Of a DNA stretch of 64,000 nucleotides, positions 48,431 to 56,200 are shown piece by piece (positions within the stretch are counted from its first letter, which is position 1; the number at the start of each line of letters is the position of its first letter). A model generated the notes under the pieces. It searched no databases and had not been told where the DNA came from. It saw nothing but the letters and a program-made list of their open reading frames with translations. Position numbers and translations under genes: made by a program. The DNA is from a virus. The stretch is taken from positions 1-64,000 of IMG/VR virus record IMGVR_UViG_3300023174_000036; one strand, given 5' to 3'.

Positions 48431-50135
48431 ATACTTCTTCGAAATCACCTTTTTTAGTAATCAGCTTGCCTAATTCTGGAAGCCACATATACTTTAAGTC
48501 TGACTTAGCCAACGTTTCTAATGCCTGCTTGACTGTTTCTACTAGTGGGTCGCCTGCAAGATTAAAACTGGTATTAAACAGGATAGGAACATTTTTAATC
48601 TTGTTGAACTCACTGATCAAATCATAGTAGTGAGAATTTTGTTCTTTAGTTACAGTTTGAATTCTACATGTACCGTCAACGTGTGTAATTGCAGGAATCA
48701 ATGCTTGCTTATCTTCTTTAACATCCACTGCATACATCATAAACGGACTATCACTGCGTGTTCTAAAGTCAAACCACTCGCCGGCATGTTCTGCCATAAC
48801 AGATCCTGCAAAAGGCCTAAACCATTCTCTACGCTTTACTTTGTTAACAATAGCTTTGCCGTCTTGAACTGTTGGATCAAACAAAATACTACGATTACCC
48901 AATGCACGTGGGCCTGCTTCACTGCGACCTTGATACAACGTAACAATATTTCCGTCTGCAATTAACTGTGCAACTTCTGTGCTGGTCACAGACCTTTCTA
49001 AAAACCCAGTGTAGTCAATATTGTCATATCTTTTTTCGTCAATAGGACCAATATACAATGAAGTTAGCGGTGCTGGTGTTGCATCTTCGCTTACAGATCT
49101 ATAAACATGTTGACACACGCCCATGGCATTGCCGCCATCGTGACTGATTGGTTCATGGTAAAACTCAACATCTGGGAATTCTTTCAAGTATTCGTAGTTG
49201 GCAACACAGTTTAATCCAAATCCGCCCGCCATAACAATTTTCTTTTTACCAGTGAGTTCAATAGTTTTACGTATTAGACCAAACACACGTTCTTCAGCGG
49301 CCTTTTGCACAGCATACGCAATGTCTTTACGATAATCTCCAACTAGTGATTCGTCATCATGCCATTCTTTTTTATCATTTAGTTCTAATAAATCTGGATC
49401 TAAATCTGCACGAATAAAGTTACCTGCTGGAAAACGTGGTTTAATAAACGCACGATTGTTGAATCTACCATCATTAATTTTAATGTCTGGATTAGGTTTA
49501 CCATATGGTGCTAGACCCATGGTTTTTCCTGCTTCGATTGGGTGAAAGCCAAGGAACTGTGTCACTGCTTCATATGCTTTAGTAAGGCCGTGACTATCGG
49601 AAATTTCCGATTGGTGACCGTTTTCTTCTAATGCAAAATTATCAGCATGGTTTGCGCCGTATTGCTTGTAATGACACTCTACTTTTGCCGGGTAACCTAC
49701 AGACCAAATTGATTCTACTTCCCAAGTTATCTTTTTAAACTCAGGATCACTGCATCCACTGCCAGCACCATCAATTACCAATGCGGCCGCTTCGTCAAAT
49801 CCACTGTTATAAAATGCAGTGAGTGCATGAGTCATATGGTGTATGTCTCCTGCTGGCACTGTTTGAAATGGGATTCCTGGTTGTTTTTTTCGAACAACTG
49901 ATGTATACACATCTTCCTGATTCCACGGTGTTATAGGAAAATCATTCGATGTTGAACAAATAATCAAGAAATCCACATGATCAGTATATGTAAAAGCAAG
50001 GTCAATACCGGCAAATGGATTACCGTCATATTTGGTTCGTGTTAACCGCTCTTCCTCTACATAAAAAATTAATTCGCTATCTTTATATAGTGCTGTACTA
50101 CCATTGTGACCAATATTGATTCCTAAAAGATACAT
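48429..50135 (-). CDS. Carbamoyltransferase (NodU/CmcH family), full length
   Basis: The 568-residue product has both domains. The N-terminal ASKHA-type domain has LLGINIGHNGSTALYKD, VEEERLTRTKYDGNPF, HHMTHALTAFYNSGFDEAA (metal-binding His) and IVMAGGFGLNCVANY. The C-terminal YrdC-like domain has IVTLYQGRSEAGPRALGNRS and VPILFNTSFNLAGDPLVET. It makes carbamoyl-AMP from carbamoyl phosphate and ATP and puts the carbamoyl group on a hydroxyl of a sugar or other small molecule. The GT9-like gene lies 9 bp upstream. Target may be host or virion glycan, or modified nucleotide. Confidence 0.92.
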   Translation of the reverse strand: MYLLGINIGHNGSTALYKDSELIFYVEEERLTRTKYDGNPFAGIDLAFTYTDHVDFLIICSTSNDFPITPWNQEDVYTSVVRKKQPGIPFQTVPAGDIHHMTHALTAFYNSGFDEAAALVIDGAGSGCSDPEFKKITWEVESIWSVGYPAKVECHYKQYGANHADNFALEENGHQSEISDSHGLTKAYEAVTQFLGFHPIEAGKTMGLAPYGKPNPDIKINDGRFNNRAFIKPRFPAGNFIRADLDPDLLELNDKKEWHDDESLVGDYRKDIAYAVQKAAEERVFGLIRKTIELTGKKKIVMAGGFGLNCVANYEYLKEFPDVEFYHEPISHDGGNAMGVCQHVYRSVSEDATPAPLTSLYIGPIDEKRYDNIDYTGFLERSVTSTEVAQLIADGNIVTLYQGRSEAGPRALGNRSILFDPTVQDGKAIVNKVKRREWFRPFAGSVMAEHAGEWFDFRTRSDSPFMMYAVDVKEDKQALIPAITHVDGTCRIQTVTKEQNSHYYDLISEFNKIKNVPILFNTSFNLAGDPLVETVKQALETLAKSDLKYMWLPELGKLITKKGDFEEV

Positions 50136-50143
50136 AATATTCC

Positions 50144-51067
50144 TTATTTGACTGTTTTCTTGATGTGGGCACGGATGTTGGCAATGATTGTTTTAAGTTC
50201 TTCTTTGCTAAAATCCATAATTGTATCGTTTAATCTATCTGCTTCTTCGCTAGCAAACCCAGCAATTCTAATTGGGCTGTACACACGTTCAATGTTTTTC
50301 TTTTCTACAATATTAAAATGCTCTGGATAGGTAGTGTTAATTGGAAAAGTACTTCCGCACACCACAGTTCCTGGTTTGTCAAATGCATAAGCCATATGTT
50401 GTCCTACGCTGTCACACCCAATGAAATAGTCACTAGACTCAATAACTGCGGCCCATACACGCAATGGCACATTGCCTTCTGGTTGGAACAAGGGAAGATT
50501 AATCACATCTAATTTGTGTTCTCCCATGTAAACCATGTTGTAATCCTTGGCCAATTCGCCCACAAGTTCAATAAACGTACTTTGCTCAATACTGCGACTG
50601 CTTGGATCAAACACAATACCTGGTCCCATACTACTGCTACGGCCAAAAGGCTGAATAACAATTGTTTTTTCTTTTTGGCTTGCTTGGCGCACTTGAGATA
50701 ATATTCCCATAGCACTCATTTCTTCTGTTTTGCTTAATACCAGTGTTGGTTTATTATTCTTTGTTGAACGTTCTCCAACAATTTCCCACCAAAAACTCTG
50801 TTGTAAACTACTGCGTTGATTGTAGTATTCGTGATCTCTATAAGGTTCAGTTGATACACATAAGTTATCTTTGATAAGATTTTCAAACAAGCCTTTGTGA
50901 TTCACATCCCAGGCTTTTTCTTGTAATGTGGGATGTCCAAGGAATATCTCCAAGCCGCCTTCACAAACAATTCCTGCCAACTCGCCTCTGCGATCTAACT
51001 CTTCAAGAGCGGGTATACTAGCAATTACGCGGCCTGCCCCACCATTGATAAACACAACTTTTTTCAT
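50144..51067 (-). CDS. GT9-like glycosyltransferase (heptosyltransferase family)
   Basis: The 307-residue product has the N-terminal VVFINGGAGRVIASIPALEEL of ADP-heptose:LPS heptosyltransferases and the second-domain signature FIGCDSVGQHMAYAFDKPG then TVVCGSTFP. Family members read D-S-G-x-x-H-x-A-x-A...P-x-V-x-x-F-G-x-T-x-P. It would transfer a sugar from a nucleotide sugar. Length is near the family norm. A perfect late box lies upstream, so it and the carbamoyltransferase are probably expressed late. Confidence 0.75.
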   Translation of the reverse strand: MKKVVFINGGAGRVIASIPALEELDRRGELAGIVCEGGLEIFLGHPTLQEKAWDVNHKGLFENLIKDNLCVSTEPYRDHEYYNQRSSLQQSFWWEIVGERSTKNNKPTLVLSKTEEMSAMGILSQVRQASQKEKTIVIQPFGRSSSMGPGIVFDPSSRSIEQSTFIELVGELAKDYNMVYMGEHKLDVINLPLFQPEGNVPLRVWAAVIESSDYFIGCDSVGQHMAYAFDKPGTVVCGSTFPINTTYPEHFNIVEKKNIERVYSPIRIAGFASEEADRLNDTIMDFSKEELKTIIANIRAHIKKTVK

Positions 51068-51095
51068 AATATTCCTTAATCTACGTAGTTAATTA

Positions 51096-51103
51096 TTTAT
51101 AGT
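51096..51103 (-). promoter_or_regulatory. T4-type late promoter TATAAATA
   Basis: Perfect TATAAATA on the minus strand, 28 bp upstream of the ATG at 51067. The leader contains CTACGTAGTTAAT (51083-51095), also found at 32191-32203. Confidence 0.75.
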
Positions 51104-51125
51104 TCAAAAAAATGTCAAGGTGCAA

Positions 51126-51908
51126 TTACGAAATATTGTGCTGTTGAATATGTTCAAACAATTTTTCTGCATAAAACATATGTGGCACTTCTGTAAAATG
51201 ATTCATAATTAGCATTTGATCAGGATAATTTTTGCATCCATAATCGTAAAAACTACTAGTATCCAAATTATAATAGTTTTTGCATGAAAAGTCTAGATTT
51301 TTGGTATTAAATAACGGGTGACATGTATTAACAAACAAGTGTGCATATCCTCTATTTTCCAATAATTCATGTAGTGCAATAATCCTGGCTTCCTGATTTG
51401 GAACTTGAAGCACATCATCCCACAAGTATTTGGAGGCCCATGGCACTATACTATTATCAGTATCAACAACATCATCGCCGACTGTGAATGTTATTCCCGA
51501 CTGCGGGTTACAAAATACTACTCCAAAGTCTTGAAATTCGACAGGGTATGACGGATCTTTATTAGTCTTAAAATGATTTAAAACTTCTCTCCAATTGGGA
51601 ATTTTACTAAGCCATGCTTCTCCTGATATTTCAATTCTAGATAATGAGCTCCAACCCACTAAAACAAATGTATCCTTAGGATCATGTCCAGATTTTTCTA
51701 ATTCATTGAGATCAAAAATTGTTCTTTTAAAAATATGATCATTACTTGAACCGTTGTATGATTTATTAATATAAGTGTCACAGTTCAAATAGCGGCTTAG
51801 ATGCTTGGCAAATGAGTGTTCTTTACAAGCAACATCTCTGCTGCCAGGTGCAATAGTTTCCATTCCAAACACAAAACTATCACCATTAGTATACAGTGTT
51901 TTTTTCAT
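51126..51908 (-). CDS. SGNH/GDSL-like hydrolase-fold protein
   Basis: The start of the 260-residue product, LYTNGDSFVFGMETI, fits block I (G-D-S-x-x-x-G) of SGNH esterases. Later FVLVGWSSLSRIEI may stand for the G/N block, and NHFTEVPHMFYAEKLFEH has a late His-x-x. In known proteins of this fold these enzymes remove or add acyl groups on glycans. The catalytic triad is not fully certain. It is ATGA-coupled to the 51905 gene. Confidence 0.6.
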   Translation of the reverse strand: MKKTLYTNGDSFVFGMETIAPGSRDVACKEHSFAKHLSRYLNCDTYINKSYNGSSNDHIFKRTIFDLNELEKSGHDPKDTFVLVGWSSLSRIEISGEAWLSKIPNWREVLNHFKTNKDPSYPVEFQDFGVVFCNPQSGITFTVGDDVVDTDNSIVPWASKYLWDDVLQVPNQEARIIALHELLENRGYAHLFVNTCHPLFNTKNLDFSCKNYYNLDTSSFYDYGCKNYPDQMLIMNHFTEVPHMFYAEKLFEHIQQHNIS

Positions 51909-52624
51909 ATTATATTTTCTCTAATCTTTTTCAATACTTGTCGTTGTCTTCCTGAATGAAAAAACAATTTATACAAGTAAGTTAACGATTTCTTGGGTTG
52001 ATATTTTTTATAATTAACGCATCCTTGGGTCATATTCCATAATTCAGGAGTTAAATCAAACCGTACTAACTTAATAGAGTCCGTGGTATTAAATTTTATA
52101 TAGTACAACGGATCACCCGTTGAAATGTTAAGAGTTTGAAATCTATGTTTCATTTCAAAAGCGCCTTCTATAGGTCTAAACCATTTTGCAATATTAAATG
52201 TTCCTGGAATATATGTACAACTAGATTGAAATTCAGTATTATGTAAAAATGCAGGACTAGTTGTTATTTCTAAATCATCTTCGCAAAAAAATAAGAAATT
52301 ATGATAGACATTAAACATAGGGTTGGAACGCGAAGTTGGTTTTGGTGTAAAATGCTCAGAAATTTCATCTCTATGTCCTTGTTCATTTACAAAAGTTCCG
52401 TTTGAATAGTCCACTGTGAGTTTGCTAGTCCATGGACAACGTACTACAAATGTGTTCTGCACTGATTTTAAAAATGCCGGACAATCCATGTAGTTGTTAT
52501 ATGCATTTTCTTTATTTTTATTGGCTAGCAATTCTTTATATAAACTATCAGGTTCTTGATACAGCATAAAATCATTGCCGTACAAGTCTGGTGGAACTGA
52601 TGCAGAATAGTAGATAGTCTTCAT
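51905..52624 (-). CDS. Unknown protein paralogous to the 53226 gene (239 aa)
   Basis: Beta-rich product, with CPAFLKSVQNTFVVRCPWTS, SCTYIPGTFNIAKWFRPIEG and LNISTGDPLYYIKF. These lie in the same order as CPGIRDLISTGYVINLWQDI, FTVASGIIDSSKYPMI and LKKGTPLMQLVAV of the 53226 gene. So the two appear to be members of one family, perhaps a jelly-roll fold. ATGA-coupled to the SGNH-like gene, one-base overlap with the 2OG oxygenase gene. Function unknown. Confidence 0.55.
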   Translation of the reverse strand: MKTIYYSASVPPDLYGNDFMLYQEPDSLYKELLANKNKENAYNNYMDCPAFLKSVQNTFVVRCPWTSKLTVDYSNGTFVNEQGHRDEISEHFTPKPTSRSNPMFNVYHNFLFFCEDDLEITTSPAFLHNTEFQSSCTYIPGTFNIAKWFRPIEGAFEMKHRFQTLNISTGDPLYYIKFNTTDSIKLVRFDLTPELWNMTQGCVNYKKYQPKKSLTYLYKLFFHSGRQRQVLKKIRENII

Positions 52625-53229
52625 TATCGAGGAATTTTAATAAACCAACCAGTTAAAATATACTTGTTTTGTGTAAACATAGTATTGCCGCGATGTACAT
52701 GAGTCATCCCTGCTGGCCAAATTACAACGGTTCCGGCTGTAGGTTTAACACGAGTTCGTTGATATAAAAATTCAGTTTCTCCCTCGCCGTCGGGCACATC
52801 ATTTAGATATATCATCCATACCAACTCACGTTGTGACATGTTATAGTTACTACTTTCATAATGCCAAGTGTGAAATCCACCGCTGGGTTCTGTACATTGT
52901 AGTTTTAACTCGCTGGGCCACAGTGGTAATTCTGCTAGCTGTTGATATTTTTCAACATATTTGTCCAGTGCAACCCATAACCAACTTACTACATTTTCTG
53001 CATGTTTATCGTGATAATTCAAAAACCATGCAGAATCGTCTCTTAATAATGGCATACCTTTCTTAATATTATCTTTTGCAGAATGTATAATATTTCGTTG
53101 CATAGTTTTGTTAAGTTCAAAATTTTCAATCAACATTTGACAAAATTCAGCAGGTATAAATCTAGGAAATTCTGCAATAAAATCCTTTTCAGTCATTATG
53201 ATATTATCAAGGTCTATATTATGCTTCAT
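52624..53229 (-). CDS. 2OG-Fe(II) oxygenase (prolyl-4-hydroxylase-like)
   Basis: The 201-residue product has a P4H-type core: GGFHTWHYESSNYNMSQREL with candidate ligands H123 and E125. Then come WMIYLNDVPDGEGETEFLYQ, VKPTAGTVVIWPAGMTHVHRG with the distal His H177, and K189 in KYILTGW, where the family has a basic residue for 2-oxoglutarate. It would hydroxylate an unknown substrate. E instead of D in the H-x-D motif is allowed in some members but reduces certainty. It is coupled to both neighbours by overlaps. Confidence 0.75.
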   Translation of the reverse strand: MKHNIDLDNIIMTEKDFIAEFPRFIPAEFCQMLIENFELNKTMQRNIIHSAKDNIKKGMPLLRDDSAWFLNYHDKHAENVVSWLWVALDKYVEKYQQLAELPLWPSELKLQCTEPSGGFHTWHYESSNYNMSQRELVWMIYLNDVPDGEGETEFLYQRTRVKPTAGTVVIWPAGMTHVHRGNTMFTQNKYILTGWFIKIPR

Positions 53230-53906
53230 AGTAGTTTATCCATGTTTCTATATTGCGCGGCAGTGTGCATTTTACTTGCAATCCAATTTCTTAAAACACC
53301 AACTGATTTTTTAATTGGAGAATCCGAATCGTACATTTTTATTTCTGGTTGTTTTTTGACAGCAACTAACTGCATTAATGGTGTGCCTTTTTTCAATAAT
53401 AATTCACCTTCAAATTTTCTTAAAATTATTTGTACAAGAATCATAGGATATTTACTACTGTCAATAATACCCGATGCCACTGTAAAATGAGGAGACTCGT
53501 TATAAAATACCGGAAGGCATAATATTGACGTGTCTTTTTTAGTTCGTACATACCATGGACAACGTAACTTCATAGAGAAATTAAAATATTCTGGTCCAAA
53601 CGAATATCCAGCAAAAGTACGCTCATCGTGAAATTGTATATCTTGGAATGGGTTACCATCGTGGTCAGTCATAGTTCCACTGCCCGAAGCATTGACACTG
53701 TGATCTGGATTAACTGTTATTAGTATGTCTTGCCATAGATTTATCACGTATCCTGTAGAAATTAAATCTCTAATTCCAGGACAACTCATCATTGAATGGC
53801 TTTCTTTTTCAAAAGGCAGCGGGCGTGTAGGACTTGATGCCGCTAATATTGGTTCTATTTTTTCAATTCCTGCTATTATAGGAAAAAACTCAATCTGTTC
53901 ACTCAT
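53226..53906 (-). CDS. Unknown protein heading the 51126-53906 operon (226 aa)
   Basis: ATG at 53906 is preferred to a GTG at 53918, which lies in the terminator stem. The product (MSEQIEFFPIIAGIEKIEPI...) is beta-rich and is a family member of the 51905 protein. LILKKGTPLMQLVAV-type ends are common in phage-encoded JmjC or cupin-adjacent proteins, but no metal ligands are clear. The four genes 51126-53906 overlap stop-to-start and must be one operon. Confidence 0.6.
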   Translation of the reverse strand: MSEQIEFFPIIAGIEKIEPILAASSPTRPLPFEKESHSMMSCPGIRDLISTGYVINLWQDILITVNPDHSVNASGSGTMTDHDGNPFQDIQFHDERTFAGYSFGPEYFNFSMKLRCPWYVRTKKDTSILCLPVFYNESPHFTVASGIIDSSKYPMILVQIILRKFEGELLLKKGTPLMQLVAVKKQPEIKMYDSDSPIKKSVGVLRNWIASKMHTAAQYRNMDKLL

Positions 53907-53909
53907 TAA

Positions 53910-53945
53910 AAACCTCACTGTGTGTTATATAGCACAGTGAGGTTT
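53910..53945 (-). terminator. Long perfect hairpin terminator
   Basis: AAACCTCACTGTG (53910-53922) pairs over 13 bp with CACAGTGAGGTTT (53933-53945), 10-nt loop, TTTTT on the minus-strand side. Ends the leftward 53965 gene and immediately precedes the 53906 start. Confidence 0.9.
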
Positions 53946-53964
53946 GTTGTTGCTGTAATACTGA

Positions 53965-54561
53965 TTAAGGTGCAGGTGCGCCAGGTGAATTACTTTCAGC
54001 AACATCTGCTGGTTTAGTAGCGTTTGGATTAGTGTTAACACGTTTAATGCGAACCTCAGTAAAATCAGGATTTTTACGGTCCCAATCTCTACCAAAACCT
54101 ACATTAATAGTGAATGTTTGTCCAACTTCATACCCTTCGCCTGCGTCGTTGATTTCAACACTAACTGCTTTTTCAGTTTGCTGGTCATAAGTTACAGTTG
54201 CAACCAAACGCTTACCGTCACCAATGTCATATTGATTTCTAACTGGTGGTGTTTCGTAGTTAGACCCTGCATTGGTAATTTCTAATTCCAATACTGCTCC
54301 CAGTGGGATAGCAATTGGCTTTGGAGCAGTGTCTGGGGCAGGTGCTTCAGCTGTTTTCTTTTCTCCCCAGGCTGAGCCTGTATACCAAGTTTGTGAACTT
54401 TCTTCAAAAACATTTCCAATTGCCGCATGTTCGTCGGGTACTTGTCTCCAGAATTCTAGTGCATCTGGATGCCATAATCCGTTTGGATCTTCGTCATGAA
54501 GTTGGTAAATTTCAAAATTACCGTCTCCATCGCTATCAACCATTTTTGCCCATTGTGTCAT
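53965..54561 (-). CDS. Virion-associated hypothetical protein (198 aa)
   Basis: AAGGAGATTTAA precedes the ATG at 54561. The product (MTQWAKMVDSDGDGNFEIYQ) has a domain with WHPDALEFWRQVPDEHAAIG, an Ala/Pro/Lys linker and a beta domain. The repeated motif LELEITNAGSNYETPPV and VSVEINDAGEGYEVGQTFTI, G-x-x-Y-x-x-x-P, is widespread in marine phage virion proteins. Probably a small fibre or baseplate accessory. No enzyme motif. Confidence 0.55.
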   Translation of the reverse strand: MTQWAKMVDSDGDGNFEIYQLHDEDPNGLWHPDALEFWRQVPDEHAAIGNVFEESSQTWYTGSAWGEKKTAEAPAPDTAPKPIAIPLGAVLELEITNAGSNYETPPVRNQYDIGDGKRLVATVTYDQQTEKAVSVEINDAGEGYEVGQTFTINVGFGRDWDRKNPDFTEVRIKRVNTNPNATKPADVAESNSPGAPAP

Positions 54562-54571
54562 TTAAATCTCC

Positions 54572-56197
54572 TTAATCTTTCCAATAAATTATTGCAACGC
54601 CTGAACCTGCGTTACTAACGATGTTGTCCAATATGCATGGTGGAAATGCCAGTGGTGTACTTGCCGCGCCATTACAGCAGTCAAAAGATCCGCCCCAACA
54701 TATACATAAAATATAGCATTTAAACACGCCTGCGCCGCCGCCCAATCCTGCTTTACTTGCAAATCCGTGAACACCAATTCCGCCTGAACCGCCAAATATA
54801 CCAGCTTGGCTGATAATGCCTGGAGCCACGTTCCTTGGTTGATCGTATGCATTGGTAGCACTGCCCTGTAATCCCATTTGGCAAACTGCTTGCCAATCCA
54901 GGAACCAGCCTGGAGTACATGGCCAACCCACGTTGATAGGATCGCACAAGTTAGGATAAACTGCACCGCCGGTGCCAGCACCTTCGCCTGAATCTTCTGG
55001 TTTACCTCCCCATGAACATCCCTGTACCCAATAGTTACCTTGGTCCATTTGTCCGTCTGTACAATAACCTAAACCTTTGCCTGGAGCTCCTGTTCCTGAG
55101 ATAGAAAATACGTCATGCCACGGCCATTTTTTAGGCGCTGTTCCACAGCAAACATCGTGTTCGCTACGGCCTGTACACATACATAATGCGCAAGTCCAAT
55201 ACATGGTATCTGGAATACCTTCGTGATTATCGCAGCCACCGCGACCACCAGCACCTGTTCTCCAAATGCCGCCTTCGCACAAGCCAACCCATAGGGTTTG
55301 TTCGCAACTTGACATTTTTGGTACAAAACGACTGCCACCACCACCACCAGAGATTGTTATACTACATAAGCCTGGTTGACTACTGTTTCCGTACATACGA
55401 CAAATGCAGTTACAACGTGCAGAAATATGGCAACATTTGTTCAAATATCCAATGCCGCCACCGCCGCCTGCCATTGCTCCGCCTTCCGAGCCGCCGTAGG
55501 TACTTTGCTTACTACAAACAGTTCCACCGTTTCCACCGCATGGGTATACAAAACTGCCTGCTGATCCGCCACCTGGAAAATAGGGTACACAATATGCGTC
55601 ACCAACTGAGCTAATACAATTGCAGCCGTAAACTACACAATATCCACAGCAAGTGGTAGGAAATATACAGATACAAGTACTTGGGCATGTGCCATTGACC
55701 TCTTGATAGTTTCGTCCCCATCCACCGCATCCACCGCGACTGTTCATTACGTTGCCGCCTGAACCTGCGCCTGGAGTTCTAGTCACTGCGCCAGCGCCAG
55801 TTAGTGTTTGAGCAACACCACCTTGGCAAGTGTATCCAATAGTGGTATCTTGACTTTGGCGTCCAACTACAATGGTCATAACACAACCAGCTGTCACTGT
55901 ATGCACTGATTCGGCATAGCCACCGCCTGACCCTGCAAAATTACAATAAAAATCACTTACACATGCTTTACCACCACCACCAACTGCAATTGCTCGCACA
56001 CAAGCAGTTGAACTGCCTGCAGTAGTTGGTGGTACAACAAATGTATAACTACCTGGTTTATCTAAAATAACCCTATTTTGCCAGCATTCGTTAGAATCAT
56101 ATGAATATTTGTAATTATTAACCTGGTAGCATGTAGTGGGTGAATAACTAGTGCAAGCCGTTGGCTGTGCTGTTCCTGTACTTATATAACGTCCCAT
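54572..56197 (-). CDS. Gly/Cys-rich tail adhesin-like protein, copy 1 (541 aa)
   Basis: The product has poly-Gly segments (AGSGGGYAES, GGSGGIGVHGF, GLGGGAGVF) typical of glycine-rich phage adhesin tips, and remarkably many cysteines, often as pairs (TTCCGYCVVYGCN, NKCCHISARCNCICRM). It begins MGRYISTGTAQPTACTS and ends FPPCILDNIVSNAGSG then VAIIYWKD. It is probably a receptor-binding fibre tip. It is paralogous to the 56201 gene, and the two share a 74-bp identical block near the C-terminus. Confidence 0.7.
   Translation of the reverse strand: MGRYISTGTAQPTACTSYSPTTCYQVNNYKYSYDSNECWQNRVILDKPGSYTFVVPPTTAGSSTACVRAIAVGGGGKACVSDFYCNFAGSGGGYAESVHTVTAGCVMTIVVGRQSQDTTIGYTCQGGVAQTLTGAGAVTRTPGAGSGGNVMNSRGGCGGWGRNYQEVNGTCPSTCICIFPTTCCGYCVVYGCNCISSVGDAYCVPYFPGGGSAGSFVYPCGGNGGTVCSKQSTYGGSEGGAMAGGGGGIGYLNKCCHISARCNCICRMYGNSSQPGLCSITISGGGGGSRFVPKMSSCEQTLWVGLCEGGIWRTGAGGRGGCDNHEGIPDTMYWTCALCMCTGRSEHDVCCGTAPKKWPWHDVFSISGTGAPGKGLGYCTDGQMDQGNYWVQGCSWGGKPEDSGEGAGTGGAVYPNLCDPINVGWPCTPGWFLDWQAVCQMGLQGSATNAYDQPRNVAPGIISQAGIFGGSGGIGVHGFASKAGLGGGAGVFKCYILCICWGGSFDCCNGAASTPLAFPPCILDNIVSNAGSGVAIIYWKD
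54627..54700 (-). repeat. 74-bp identical block, copy 1
   Basis: Exactly the same 74 bases at 56259-56332, encoding the WGGSFDCCNGAASTPLAF region of both Gly/Cys-rich proteins; points to gene conversion or recent duplication. Confidence 0.95.
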
Positions 56198-56200
56198 TTC

